From Rhodococcus sp. IEGM 1381 (GTDB taxonomy: Bacteria > Actinomycetota > Actinomycetes > Mycobacteriales > Mycobacteriaceae): a DNA stretch of 64,000 bases. This document shows positions 44,916-53,778 of the stretch, piece after piece. The position numbers and the translations under genes were made by a program. The DNA lies in the NCBI RefSeq assembly GCF_030056795.1, contig NZ_JASHKQ010000001.1:1178001-1242000 (forward strand). Direction: 5' to 3'. Every line of letters starts with the position of its first letter. Position 1 is the stretch's first letter. The notes under the pieces are model-generated. The model was not told the origin of the DNA. It searched no databases and was given only the letters and a program-made list of their open reading frames with translations.

Positions 44916-46162
44916 GACCACTGCGGATCGGCATCCTTGGCCTGAACTACGCGCCGGAACCGACCGGAATCGCCCCGTACACAGCCGATTTCGCATCGGG
45001 ATTGAACGAGCGGGGGCATGAAGTCAGCGTCATCACCGGCTATCCGCACTATCCTCAGTGGTCGGTCGACCCTCGCTACGGCGGTACGACTCTCCACGAG
45101 GTCATCGACGGTGTCCCCGTCACTCGGCTACGCCACGTCGTTCCGTCGGGTGCTGGCGCTGCGGGCCGGGTGCGTATGGAGGCGTCCTTCGGCGCGCGAT
45201 TGGTGACCGCGGCCTGGCCCGAAGTCGATCTGCTGGTCTGTGTTTCGCCGGCCCTGCTGGCCACGGGGATGGCGAGCCTGCGTGCGCGGGTATCGGCCCG
45301 GTTCACTCCAATCGGGATTTGGGTGCAGGATCTATATGGACCCGGAGCCAGTGAAACAGGATTGGTGGGAAGCCGAGGTGCTCGTTGGACCGCGACACTG
45401 GAGGGGAGAATTCTGCGATCGGCAGATTCGGTCGTCGTGGCACACGAGCAGTTTCAGCAGCAGTTGGTAGGCCGGTACTCGCTGGACCCCGAACGTGTTG
45501 TTGTGATCAGGAACTGGACCCATCTCTCGGTCGTGCCCAAGGTCGACCGTGACTGTGTGCGTGCACGTTTGGGCTGGGCGCAGGACGAGATCGTGGTGCT
45601 TCATACGGGCAATATGGGCGTGAAACAGGAGCTCGACAATGTGGTCGAGGCAGCTAAATTGGTCGATCAACAGTCGTTGCGGGTTCGTTTTCTCCTGGTG
45701 GGGGACGGCAACCGCCGCACCCATCTGGAAGGCGCGGCACGAGGAGTGCGGTCGATCGAGTTTCACCGACCATATCCACAGGGGCAATACGCGGAGGCAC
45801 TTGCTGCGGCCGATGTGCTGCTCGTCAACGAAAAACGTGGGTTGTCGCAGATGTCGATTCCCAGCAAGCTGACGTCGTACTTCTCCAGTGGCACAGCAAT
45901 ACTGGCAGCAACCGATGCCGGCAGCATCACCCGTCGTGAGGTGGAGCGCTCCGGTGCCGGAGTTGCTGTGGCAGCGGGGGATCCTCATGCCTTGCTCGAT
46001 GGCGTTCTGGGGCTGGCGGCGAACCCCGGGCGTGCGGCTGCGATGGGGCGGCGCGGGGTCGAGTACGTCAGCGACGCCCTGACTCGGACAGCAGCACTCG
46101 ACAGATTCGAGGCGTGGGCTCACGCTACTGTTGCGTCGCACAGTGAGCGGAGGAGGCGGTAG
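44912..46162 (+). CDS. WcaI-like GT4 glycosyltransferase
   Basis: A 416-aa GT-B enzyme of the WcaI type. The N-terminus (LRIGILGLNYAPEPTGIAPYTADFASGLNERGHEV) is diagnostic of the group, with ITGYPHYPQW and IWVQDLYGPGASETG following. The donor half has VVIRNWTHL, VVLHTGNMGVKQ and VNEKRGLSQMSIPSKLTSYFSSGTAILA. In colanic acid synthesis WcaI is linked to fucose transfer, which would fit the nearby gmd-fcl, but specificity here is unproven. GTG 44912 overlaps the flippase stop; the longer frame from 44669 is rejected. Confidence 0.87.
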   Translation: MRPLRIGILGLNYAPEPTGIAPYTADFASGLNERGHEVSVITGYPHYPQWSVDPRYGGTTLHEVIDGVPVTRLRHVVPSGAGAAGRVRMEASFGARLVTAAWPEVDLLVCVSPALLATGMASLRARVSARFTPIGIWVQDLYGPGASETGLVGSRGARWTATLEGRILRSADSVVVAHEQFQQQLVGRYSLDPERVVVIRNWTHLSVVPKVDRDCVRARLGWAQDEIVVLHTGNMGVKQELDNVVEAAKLVDQQSLRVRFLLVGDGNRRTHLEGAARGVRSIEFHRPYPQGQYAEALAAADVLLVNEKRGLSQMSIPSKLTSYFSSGTAILAATDAGSITRREVERSGAGVAVAAGDPHALLDGVLGLAANPGRAAAMGRRGVEYVSDALTRTAALDRFEAWAHATVASHSERRRR

Positions 46163-46765
46163 ATGGCGTATTCGAGAAGCAAGATCTGGTTGCTGCGGCT
46201 CGGGTATCTGTATGCATACCCACTCGAGATCGGAGTCTCCCGAGCAAACGCCGGTGCCATCGTGCGCGCGGACGTCGATCGATGGATCGAGTGCATCGGC
46301 CTGCCCGAACTGAACGAACTCGGACCGTATGCTCGGTTCTGTTATCTTGCAAGTGCTTTGAGGGAGTTCCGCTCGTTGCTGCACTACCGTATTCGCGCGG
46401 CACCCACGGTGATCAGGGCGGTTCTGAAAGTGGTCTACCGAGGAGAGCCCACTCTCATCCTGGAAGCGGACTCGATCGGACCCGGGCTGTTCATCCAGCA
46501 CGGATATGCAACCCTCGTCTCGGCCGAATCCATTGGATCGAACTGCTGGATCAATCAGAATGCGTCGGTGGGGTATTCGTCGAAGGGGCGTCCGACTTTG
46601 GGCGACGATGTCACTGTCGGTCCTGGAGCGGTGGTGACCGGACCGATCATGCTGCACGACGGGTGCAGAATCGGCCCGAACGCCGTTGTCTTTCGCGATG
46701 TTGAGCCGGCCACCACTATGCTCGCCGGCCCCACTGTGGCGAGGAAGTCAAGCAATGACCAGTAG
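46163..46765 (+). CDS. Serine-acetyltransferase-like hexapeptide enzyme
   Basis: A 200-aa acetyltransferase. A helical N-terminal half (about residues 1-85) is followed by a left-handed beta-helix (SIGPGLFIQHGYATLVSAESIGSNCWINQNASVGYSS, then PTLGDDVTVGPGAVVTGPI and RIGPNAVVFRDV). This is the CysE-like layout often found in EPS operons, probably acetylating a sugar with acetyl-CoA. A very strong ribosome-binding site (GGAGGAGG) precedes ATG 46163, the best in this operon. Its end overlaps the next gene by 11 bases. Confidence 0.82.
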   Translation: MAYSRSKIWLLRLGYLYAYPLEIGVSRANAGAIVRADVDRWIECIGLPELNELGPYARFCYLASALREFRSLLHYRIRAAPTVIRAVLKVVYRGEPTLILEADSIGPGLFIQHGYATLVSAESIGSNCWINQNASVGYSSKGRPTLGDDVTVGPGAVVTGPIMLHDGCRIGPNAVVFRDVEPATTMLAGPTVARKSSNDQ

Positions 46766-47300
46766 TGCGGGAGGCGACTCGGCGTGGTCTCTGGCCGGGT
46801 TCCGTGGCCACGGTTACGACAAGGGACGGGGCCCCGTCGTGCAAGTCGCGTGGCTGTTGGTCTCCGGTGCAGTTGCGATGAGATGGTGGTGCCCCAATTC
46901 GGTACGCATAGCCATTCTTCGAGCGTTCGGCGCGAAAATCGGATCCGGCGTCCTGGTTCGCCACCGGGTGCGTGTTCACTGGCCGTGGAAGCTGACCGTG
47001 GGGGACAACAGTTGGATCGGTGAGGGTGTGTGGATCCTGAACCTCGAGCCGGTGGAGATCGGTCACGACACCTGCGTGTCTCAAGAAGTATTGTTGTGCA
47101 CCGGAAGTCACGACCGGCATTCCCCAACGTTCGAGTTCGACAACGCCCCGATCCGGCTCGGTGACGGGGTGTGGCTCGGTGCCAGATCCACTGTGCTGCG
47201 GGGAGTTACGGTGCACGACAACGCCGTAGTGGGTGCGACTGCGTTGGTGTACCGAGACGTTCCAGCCGGTACGGTCATCACGGCTATTGCACCGTCGTGA
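46755..47300 (+). CDS. WcaF-like colanic-acid-type acetyltransferase
   Basis: A 181-aa hexapeptide acetyltransferase of the WcaF/NodL/LacA group: FRGHGYDKGRGPVVQVAW, then WWCPNSVRIAILRAFGAKIGSGVLVRHRVRVHWPWKLTVGDNSWIGEGVWI, a CTGSHDRHS catalytic-His loop, and RLGDGVWLGARSTVLRGVTV. It would O-acetylate a sugar of the repeat unit. ATG 46755 follows GAGGAAG by six bases. The stop overlaps the next GTG, continuing the coupled chain. Confidence 0.87.
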   Translation: MTSSAGGDSAWSLAGFRGHGYDKGRGPVVQVAWLLVSGAVAMRWWCPNSVRIAILRAFGAKIGSGVLVRHRVRVHWPWKLTVGDNSWIGEGVWILNLEPVEIGHDTCVSQEVLLCTGSHDRHSPTFEFDNAPIRLGDGVWLGARSTVLRGVTVHDNAVVGATALVYRDVPAGTVITAIAPS

Positions 47301-48394
47301 GAATCCTTCACGTCGTCACGCTGATCTCCCCCGACCGGGCGTACGGAGGCCCGGTGACGGTCGCGTTGAATCAGGCCGTCGAGCTGACCCGACGGGGTCA
47401 CGAGGTGACGGTGTGCGCGGCCACCCGCGGCTACGAGGTGGTGCCAACGGAGCGTAGTGGGGTGGATCTCCGGCTATTTCCCGCAATACAATTGATTCCG
47501 AAGGCAGGATTCGCCGGGTTGACATCGGTGGGTCTGATTCGCTGGGTGTATGCGCATCTGGACAGCTTCGACGTCGTCCACGTACACCTCGCACGGGATC
47601 TCGTGACAATGCCCATCGCCCGACTCGCGAGTCTCAGAAGCAAGCGGGTGCTCAGTCAAACCCACGGGATGATTCTGCCCGACAGTCGTTTTGTTGCCAG
47701 AGTATTCGATCGGTTTCTGACTCGACCCGTTCTGCGCAGCGTCGCTGTGGCGCTGTGTTTGAACCAACGTGAGGTGGAGGCGGTACAGCAGGTCGACGGT
47801 TCGGACTTGCGGTGCGTCGAGCTGCCGAACGGGGTTGCGTTCGTGGACATGAGAATTTCCACCGCGTCGGAATCGAGGGAGATTCTTTTCGTCGGGCGCT
47901 TACAGAAACGAAAGAACGCACCGGTCTTCGTAGCGGCGGCGAAGCTCCTGATCGGGCAGGGTTCGACTGCACGCTTCACTCTCGTCGGCCCGGACGAGGG
48001 CGACGGTCCGGGAATTAGAGAGGCGATCCGAGGCGAACACCAGATCCAGTGGATCGGTGCACTCGAACCTGATCAGGTGTTGGACAAGCTCCGAGAAGCC
48101 GCCGTGTATGTACTCCCGGCCGTGGATGAACCGTTTCCGATGACAGTCTTGGAGGCGATGGCCGTTGGTCTCCCTGTGGTCATCACCCGTTCTTGCGGAC
48201 TCGCCGGCTTGGTGACCGTGCACGATGCCGGTCTTGTTGTCGATCCGACCCCACGCGACGTCGCGGATGCTATTGACGAACTGCTCGATGATCCTGAGCG
48301 AGCACGCGACATGGGCACGCGAGGGCGATCTGCGGTGCGATCCCGATTGAGCATCGAGACTGTCGCCGCTGAGCTGATCGACTTGTACCGGTGA
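47297..48394 (+). CDS. GT4 glycosyltransferase
   Basis: A 365-aa GT-B family 4 enzyme: VRILHVVTLISPDRAYGGPVTVALNQAVELTRRGHEV at the N-terminus, FDVVHVHLARDL, ILFVGRLQKRKNAPVFVAA, and VDEPFPMTVLEAMAVGLPVVITRSCGL with the E-x7-E motif. It is a complete, typical member that acts on the cytoplasmic face. GTG 47297 overlaps the WcaF-like stop. It is the last gene of the overlapping chain; about 120 bp of non-coding DNA follows before the acyltransferase. Confidence 0.88.
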   Translation: MRILHVVTLISPDRAYGGPVTVALNQAVELTRRGHEVTVCAATRGYEVVPTERSGVDLRLFPAIQLIPKAGFAGLTSVGLIRWVYAHLDSFDVVHVHLARDLVTMPIARLASLRSKRVLSQTHGMILPDSRFVARVFDRFLTRPVLRSVAVALCLNQREVEAVQQVDGSDLRCVELPNGVAFVDMRISTASESREILFVGRLQKRKNAPVFVAAAKLLIGQGSTARFTLVGPDEGDGPGIREAIRGEHQIQWIGALEPDQVLDKLREAAVYVLPAVDEPFPMTVLEAMAVGLPVVITRSCGLAGLVTVHDAGLVVDPTPRDVADAIDELLDDPERARDMGTRGRSAVRSRLSIETVAAELIDLYR

Positions 48395-48513
48395 TTCCAT
48401 CGTCGATGCTGTCTCACTATCCGGTTGGTGCTTTCGGTAGACGTGTGCGGCCCGCTCCGTTCTGAGGGGTGAACGAACCGGCGAACAGCCGTGCGTTGCG
48501 GCATGATGCCGTT

Positions 48514-49659
48514 GTGAGCAACCCTTCCGTCGATAGACACGTGCGTTATCTCGACGGACTACGCGCTCTCGCAGCACTGTTCGTGCTCTTCCACCACGCG
48601 TTCATGATGGCGTACCCGATCAGCCTCGGTGTACGCGCCGAGGGATGGGTTGGCAACGTCTTCGGCTGGCTCGTGTTCGGACACTTTGGAGTGACTGTAT
48701 TCATCGTCTTGGCCGGGTGGTTGCTGGCAGGCGGCATTGCAACCGAGCGAGGCAATCAACCGTGTGGCTGGGCCGCGTACATGATCGATCGGTCGTGGCG
48801 GATCATCCCGCCCTACTGGATCGCACTCGCCCTGTCGATCGTTCTGGTCATTGTGTACATCGGCGACGAAACCGGAACACACTGGGATTTGGTAGTGCCG
48901 ACCGATCCCAGGAGCTGGGTCGTCAACGCGCTACTACTGCAAGATGTGTTGCCGCTCAATGTTTCCTACACCTTTTGGTCGATCTCGGTGGAGTGGCACA
49001 TTTACCTGTTGTTGCCACTCATCCTGCTTCTACGTCGGCTCTCGAACAGCTGGGCGGTGGCGGTTGCGGGAGGTGTGGCAATCGGTGTCGCTGGTCTCGG
49101 TCTGTTCTTTGCTCTACCAGCGGTCTTCACTTGGTTCCATTTCGAGTACTACGTACTGTTTGCTCTCGCGGTCGGCGCGAAGGTTGCGTCCGTCAACTAC
49201 CCGCAACTCGTGGCCAAGGTTCCGCTTCGGTCGTTGGCTGCACTCGGTGCGACGGCTGTTGTCGCGCTGTGTGTCCTTTACCCCTACGTTTGGGTCGAAG
49301 CGCGTTTCTACTGGATCGACGTCGTTCTCGGGATGGCCGTCATTGCATTGATCGCGTCACTCGATCGTGGACAAGTCGGCCCGCTGCGCAGGTCACTGTC
49401 TTCCCGGCCGTTTGTGTTCACCGCTGCGTTCTCGTACAGCTTGTATCTGGTGCATGCCCAGCTTCTGCAGGTCGGCTGGCAGGCGTTGGTCGAGCCGCTC
49501 GATGCGGATCGCGCTGTGCAGTGGGCGATTCTGGCGCTTGTGATCTGCCCCGCTGTGCTTGCTGCCAGCTATGGGTTCTCGCGGATCGCCGAGCGCCCGT
49601 TCCGCCGAGAGAACCGGGCCAAGTGGAATCGTCGCCCCAAGCCCGGTACTGCGCTCTGA
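48514..49659 (+). CDS. Acyltransferase 3 family membrane protein
   Basis: A 381-aa membrane protein of the acyltransferase-3 family with ten helices: RYLDGLRALAALFVLFHHAF (signature with catalytic-type His), FGHFGVTVFIVLAGWLLAG, DRSWRIIPPYWIALAL, FWSISVEWHIYLLLPL and FSYSLYLVHA. GTG 48514 gives the normal short N-terminus; GTG 48469 is an alternative, overlapping its own G-rich stretch. It would transfer an acyl group to a surface glycan. Ends in a basic tail (RRENRAKWNRRPK). Confidence 0.85.
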   Translation: MSNPSVDRHVRYLDGLRALAALFVLFHHAFMMAYPISLGVRAEGWVGNVFGWLVFGHFGVTVFIVLAGWLLAGGIATERGNQPCGWAAYMIDRSWRIIPPYWIALALSIVLVIVYIGDETGTHWDLVVPTDPRSWVVNALLLQDVLPLNVSYTFWSISVEWHIYLLLPLILLLRRLSNSWAVAVAGGVAIGVAGLGLFFALPAVFTWFHFEYYVLFALAVGAKVASVNYPQLVAKVPLRSLAALGATAVVALCVLYPYVWVEARFYWIDVVLGMAVIALIASLDRGQVGPLRRSLSSRPFVFTAAFSYSLYLVHAQLLQVGWQALVEPLDADRAVQWAILALVICPAVLAASYGFSRIAERPFRRENRAKWNRRPKPGTAL

Positions 49660-49743
49660 CTTGGAAAGGGTGACGTCTTTCTCAGGAGTTGCCCGGTAGA
49701 AGACCTCGCGTTCTGTGCCCGATCGGCGGAGTCATTGTCTCGG

Positions 49744-51060
49744 ATGACTCGACGTGCCGACAGGTCTTGTTTAGGGCATGATGCGCGAATACCGAAGGAA
49801 AATACGGGTGGTCTCGCAGAGCCCATTGCGCCGTCGTCCGGGCCCCGCATTCTGGGAATGGAAGGTCTGCGCGGAATCGCCGCAGTCACAGTCCTCGTCG
49901 GGCACGTCAGCATTCACCTTGCGAGATCCGTCGACAAGGGCGTAGTCGACCCACTGTTCGCTGTCATGGGCCAAGGTCTAACCCTCTTCTTCGCGCTGTC
50001 AGGCTTCCTGCTGTACCTGTCATTTGCGCGGGCGATCGTGACCGGGCAGAGATTCCCGCGCATCGACCGCTTCTTCGAGAACCGCGGTCTCCGGATCTTC
50101 CCGGCGTACATCGTGATCCTGCTCCTGGTTTCGCTCGTGTTCGGTGTCGCTTACGCGAATTCGGTCGGCCCCGACGTTGGCCCGGAGGGCGCAGAGTCGT
50201 CGGTCGGCTACATGACGAACCCGATCAAGCTGCTCGCGAACGCAACAATGTTGCACACTTTGTTTCCGAGCACGATCAAGACCGGCCTCGGTGTGTCGTG
50301 GAGTCTGACCGTCGAGCTGATCTTCTACCTAATACTGCGCGTCCTGGCGATCATCGCGTACCGACTGCGGCGCACGGGCATTTCGTCCGTAATACTCGCG
50401 CTCGCTCCCCCCGCCGTCATGCTCGGCATCGGACTGGTGGGCAAGGCCGTGCAAGCGCTGACCGTCAATCCTGTTGATGCCAACGAGCGGTTCTACCTCG
50501 AATGGGGCGGCAACTGGACCGCCGTCTTCGCTCGCAGCTTCCTCGTGCACGCCGACCTGTTCGCCTTCGGAATGCTCGCGGCCGTCATGGTCGCGTTCTT
50601 CAACGCCGGCGTTCTGCCCGCCAGCCTTCGCCAATACGCACGCTGGGCTGGCCTGGTAGCTGGTCTCGCTGTTGTCGCAATCGGTCGGCATACCGTCGTC
50701 GAGGACACCGTGTGGGCCGCGCTCGGCGGCGCGATCATCATGTTCGTCGCACTTCCGAACCGTGCGGACAGCCCCAGCATTCTCGCGAGGGTCTTCGAAT
50801 TTATACCGTTCCGGTACGTAGGCGAGGTCTCCTACAGCCTGTACCTCTGGCACATCCCGGTGATCTGGTTCCTGGCACGCCACGGTTGGGTGTTCCCCGA
50901 GACGTTGCCTGGTTTCTACGGCAACCTCGCGCTGGTCTTCGTCGTTGCTGTCGGGTTGGCAAGCATCACGTATTACGGCATCGAACGCCCTGCCTTGAAG
51001 CTCAAGCGCAACACAGTCTCCACCAGAAGTGGCAGTCACGCAGCAACGTCAGCGCCGTGA
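49744..51060 (+). CDS. Acyltransferase 3 family membrane protein
   Basis: A protein of about 438 aa with ten or eleven helices: RILGMEGLRGIAAVTVLVGHVS is the signature, followed by MGQGLTLFFALSGFLLYL, FENRGLRIFPAYIVIL, GVSWSLTVELIFYLIL and YLWHIPVIWFLARHGW. It is closer to the enzyme at 3166 than to the one at 48514. The start is uncertain: ATG 49744, TTG 49735, or ATG 49858 at the signature itself. Its stop overlaps the GTG of a small Zn-ribbon ORF. Confidence 0.83.
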   Translation: MTRRADRSCLGHDARIPKENTGGLAEPIAPSSGPRILGMEGLRGIAAVTVLVGHVSIHLARSVDKGVVDPLFAVMGQGLTLFFALSGFLLYLSFARAIVTGQRFPRIDRFFENRGLRIFPAYIVILLLVSLVFGVAYANSVGPDVGPEGAESSVGYMTNPIKLLANATMLHTLFPSTIKTGLGVSWSLTVELIFYLILRVLAIIAYRLRRTGISSVILALAPPAVMLGIGLVGKAVQALTVNPVDANERFYLEWGGNWTAVFARSFLVHADLFAFGMLAAVMVAFFNAGVLPASLRQYARWAGLVAGLAVVAIGRHTVVEDTVWAALGGAIIMFVALPNRADSPSILARVFEFIPFRYVGEVSYSLYLWHIPVIWFLARHGWVFPETLPGFYGNLALVFVVAVGLASITYYGIERPALKLKRNTVSTRSGSHAATSAP

Positions 51061-51248
51061 CCGCTGCATTCCGATGGGTGAAGTACCGCGTCGAGCTCCA
51101 CCGGATGCGCCGCGCCCACTGCCGTAACTGTGGCTGTCCGATCCCCGACGACTCCACACAGACGACCTACACGTGCTCGGCCGACTGCGCGGAGATGTAC
51201 GAACTCGAACGTTCGGTTACCTGGCTCGCAGCGACTGAGAAGTCATGA
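51057..51248 (+). CDS. Small Zn-ribbon protein
   Basis: A 63-aa protein coupled to the acyltransferase by a GTGA overlap. It has Cys residues in HCRNCGCPIPDD and YTCSADCAEMYE, a spacing (CxxCGxxIP ... CSxxC) like DUF2116-type zinc ribbons. The N-terminus is basic (RWVKYRVELHRMRRAH). Codon phase is consistent and the stop is clean. It may bind metal or nucleic acid; no specific role can be given. Confidence 0.6.
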   Translation: MTAAFRWVKYRVELHRMRRAHCRNCGCPIPDDSTQTTYTCSADCAEMYELERSVTWLAATEKS

Positions 51249-51399
51249 ACTTTGCTGTGGTGTCACCCGAAAGCCGCAGGCCGTGCTTGGTCGAGGCACT
51301 GACGCGCGGCGCGCACACTATCGCCATCACCACGACCGCCGGAACCGTGCGGGAGAGGACCACACGTCCTGCGCTGTCGTGGTCACCGCTTCGGCTGCG

Positions 51400-51828
51400 C
51401 CCGCCGTCTATGGAGACGGTGATCGCAGAGCCGGAACCGGCCTCGAAGTACAGGTCGAATCCTGCCGTAACTGCTGCGGAGTGGGTGATCGCCCCACCCG
51501 AGGCGAGGTTGCGGGACTGCGAGCAGAAACCTGCGGAGCTGACCGAACTCTGCGCGGTGCCGGTGAATAGTGACGTGTCGACGGCGATCAGCACGGTGTA
51601 GCCGCCTGCGACGCCGGCCGGATTGGTCTGTGCTTGCAGGAGGTCTTCGAGGCGCGACGGAATGCGCTGCGACGGCGGCGACGCGCCTGTGCCCTCGTAG
51701 CTCGACGTTCCCCACGCGACGCCGACGAGCTTGCGGGAGTTGCGGACGGTCTGAAGGTATTCCCACCGAGAGATGCCGGATGGGCGCGCGACTTTCGCTG
51801 CCACCATCGCCACATCGGACGTCACCAT
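51400..51828 (-). pseudogene. SGNH/GDSL hydrolase fragment
   Basis: The minus strand encodes NSRKLVGVAWGTSSYEGTG, a typical SGNH block I with the nucleophile Ser, followed by SQRIPSRLEDLLQAQ and a beta-rich stretch to VSIDGG. The rest of an SGNH hydrolase (the later Asn and SxxH blocks) is absent, and the reading frame degrades near 51400. No proper signal sequence or start is found. It is a remnant, part of the decayed stretch between the EPS locus and the accessory genes. Confidence 0.5.
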
Positions 51829-51894
51829 CGCTACCTGAGCGACAACCGAAGTGGGTGCATAACACCTTTTGACGCCTGCTTGGCGCCGAGATCT

Positions 51895-52562
51895 GATCAA
51901 CCCGGTTCTGATCTGAGTGACCATCGGTTGTGCCGGGCAGACGTCCGGCCCGGGCCAATCCGCCACCAGACCCCCGCGCCGAGCACCGCAGCATCCCACG
52001 TCGAGTTGTCCGAGACCACGGCGTCCAGTGCCCCGTGGGTCCACATGATCGGAGGCTTGGTCTCGAGCTCGACGATCTCGTTCCAGTGCAGATATTTGGG
52101 TGACAGGGCGTTGAGGATTCCGCGAGTTCCGGGTGCATACCCCGGCCAGTTGTTCGAGGATTCGACGTCGCCGGGAACGTTGTTCTCGTCGATCCAGGTG
52201 GTCATCGATTCCTCGAAGAGCGTCGTCGATTGTTCGGACGGGGCGAGAGGATCGCCTCCCCAGAACGTGGGTGCCATGACGTTGCGCGGTGAGAAGGGGC
52301 TGTCGGTGGATCGGTCTCCTGCGGCGAGATGCTCGAGGAATGTCGGATTGACCATGCCGGCACCGCTGCCGGCGTAATCGTCGTACCACGGTGTTCCGTC
52401 GGGGTTTGCGCCGCCGAATCCGTAGGGAGCAACGGGGTCGATCAACGTCAGCGACGCAGCGGTGTGGCCTTCGATCACGAATCGTGCGATGGCACCGCCC
52501 CCGGTGGACCACCCCACGAGATGGGGTGGGTGGTCGACGCCGATCGGGTTGGGTTTCGCCAC
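51895..52562 (-). pseudogene. Alpha/beta hydrolase fragment with frameshift
   Basis: The minus strand starts abruptly inside an alpha/beta hydrolase, just before the nucleophile elbow (HLVGWSTGGGAIARF), continues through TLIDPVAPYGFGG and a lid region to TKPPIMWTHGALDAVV. A frameshift occurs at a five-base C-run (51971-51975); in the next frame the product resumes as GLVADWPGPDVCPAQPMVTQIR and then stops matching before the catalytic His. About 100 N-terminal residues are missing. A sequencing error could explain the frameshift but not the lost ends. Confidence 0.7.
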
Positions 52563-52753
52563 AACTCAATTCGTGATCTTCGAGGTGCCGTTGCCGACCT
52601 GGACGGACATCTCTCGCCCACCTACAGAGTCCATGGAGAACCTACTTCCAGGCATCTTGGATCGTTGCCAGACCCGCCTGTACGATTGGATTCAGTCACA
52701 TCAAGCATTGACATTTTCCTGTGCATTGTCACTGAACCTGTCATGCTGTTTGG

Positions 52754-52975
52754 ATGCTCTGGTGGGTTGTCGGCATCGTCGCCGTATGGGTCGTGCTCGG
52801 CGCGGTTGCAGCAGTGTGGATCGGCCAAGCCATCAGCCACACCAAGCTCGAGGAAGCCGCCGCCGAGCTGCGCCGCGCAGAGAAGCACGAGACGCAGCTT
52901 GTCGACGACGAGCGTTCACCGTCTAGCTGCCCGCCTCAAAGTTGTCCTAACGGAACGCGAGAGCGTCGCCCTTGA
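52754..52975 (+). CDS. Small single-pass membrane protein
   Basis: A 73-aa frame with one membrane helix (about residues 3-25, MLWWVVGIVAVWVVLG...) and a charged helical segment (ISHTKLEEAAAELRRAEKHETQ). The tail is low in complexity. Similar tiny membrane proteins with this layout occur in rhodococci, as far as I recall. No strong ribosome-binding site is seen. It lies between the degenerate region and the SGNH gene; function unknown. Confidence 0.45.
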   Translation: MLWWVVGIVAVWVVLGAVAAVWIGQAISHTKLEEAAAELRRAEKHETQLVDDERSPSSCPPQSCPNGTRERRP

Positions 52976-53061
52976 TTTGAAGACGATGTCGTTTCCGTTC
53001 CTCGAGCGCATATTCCCCCGATGCGGGATGATCTTGTGATGTGTAACAACGAGCCGCTCGG

Positions 53062-53778
53062 ATGACGTGGAATGGGTGGCGTCTCGGGACCTCAGTCATA
53101 GTGGTCGGTGCGCTCGTGTTTCTCGGAGTGGCGGTTGTTACTGCGATCGGTAGAACTGAGCCCGACTATGTATCTACCTATACGTCGCCCCGACTGGAAT
53201 CTTCGCAACCGACCGTAGTGATGCTCGGCGACTCATACTCCGAGGCGACGGGAGACGCGGACGCCCAGTTTCCGGCGCTACTGGCGAGGAAGTTGTGCTG
53301 GTCCGTGGTGGCCAACGGCCACGGCGGCACCGGATACGAGGCCGATGGGCAGTCCGCCGAGAACGAAGGAACATACGGCAGCCGACTGGGCAGCGTCATC
53401 GAGATCGATCCCGACATCGTCATCGTTCAAGGCAGCACGAACGACCCCGGAGGTCAGAGCACCGCGGCCGCAGCAGACACCGTTCTGAGCCAGTTGCGTT
53501 CGGAACTCCCGGACGCCGACGTGATTGCCGTCGGACCCGCATCACCGCCCGGTGTGAGTATCGAAAGATCTACCGCAAATCGCGACGCTGTTCGAGCTGC
53601 CGCCCAGTCCGCGGATGTTCCATTCATCGATGCGCTGACTTGGTTGGATCCTGCAGAGGCCTCGTTGTGGTTGTCCGATGACCTGCACCCCACAGGGGAG
53701 GGGCACTCGCTCTTCGCTACGGCGCTGGCGAATGCGATAGAAGATCTCGGTACGGTGCCTACCTCCTGTTCCACCTAG
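53062..53778 (+). CDS. Membrane-anchored SGNH/GDSL hydrolase
   Basis: A 238-aa protein with an N-terminal membrane anchor or signal (about residues 8-30) and an SGNH domain outside: VVMLGDSYSEATG (nucleophile Ser), NGHGGTGYEA (Gly of block II), VIVQGSTNDPGG (Asn of block III) and DDLHPTGEGH (Asp and His). It is expected to act as an esterase, perhaps removing acetyl groups from the surface glycan. Its stop overlaps the stop of the convergent acetyltransferase by four bases (CTAG). Confidence 0.83.
   Translation: MTWNGWRLGTSVIVVGALVFLGVAVVTAIGRTEPDYVSTYTSPRLESSQPTVVMLGDSYSEATGDADAQFPALLARKLCWSVVANGHGGTGYEADGQSAENEGTYGSRLGSVIEIDPDIVIVQGSTNDPGGQSTAAAADTVLSQLRSELPDADVIAVGPASPPGVSIERSTANRDAVRAAAQSADVPFIDALTWLDPAEASLWLSDDLHPTGEGHSLFATALANAIEDLGTVPTSCST

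Noticed and set aside
51217..52569. A 450-codon minus-strand open frame
   Set aside because: Most of it is out of phase with the recognisable alpha/beta-hydrolase sequence, its first 190 codons are Arg-rich and unlike any family, and it runs antisense over the Zn-ribbon gene. I kept only the parts that match hydrolase remnants.
53775..53778. Convergent genes sharing the CTAG stop
   Set aside because: Real, but common in compact genomes and not by itself informative.
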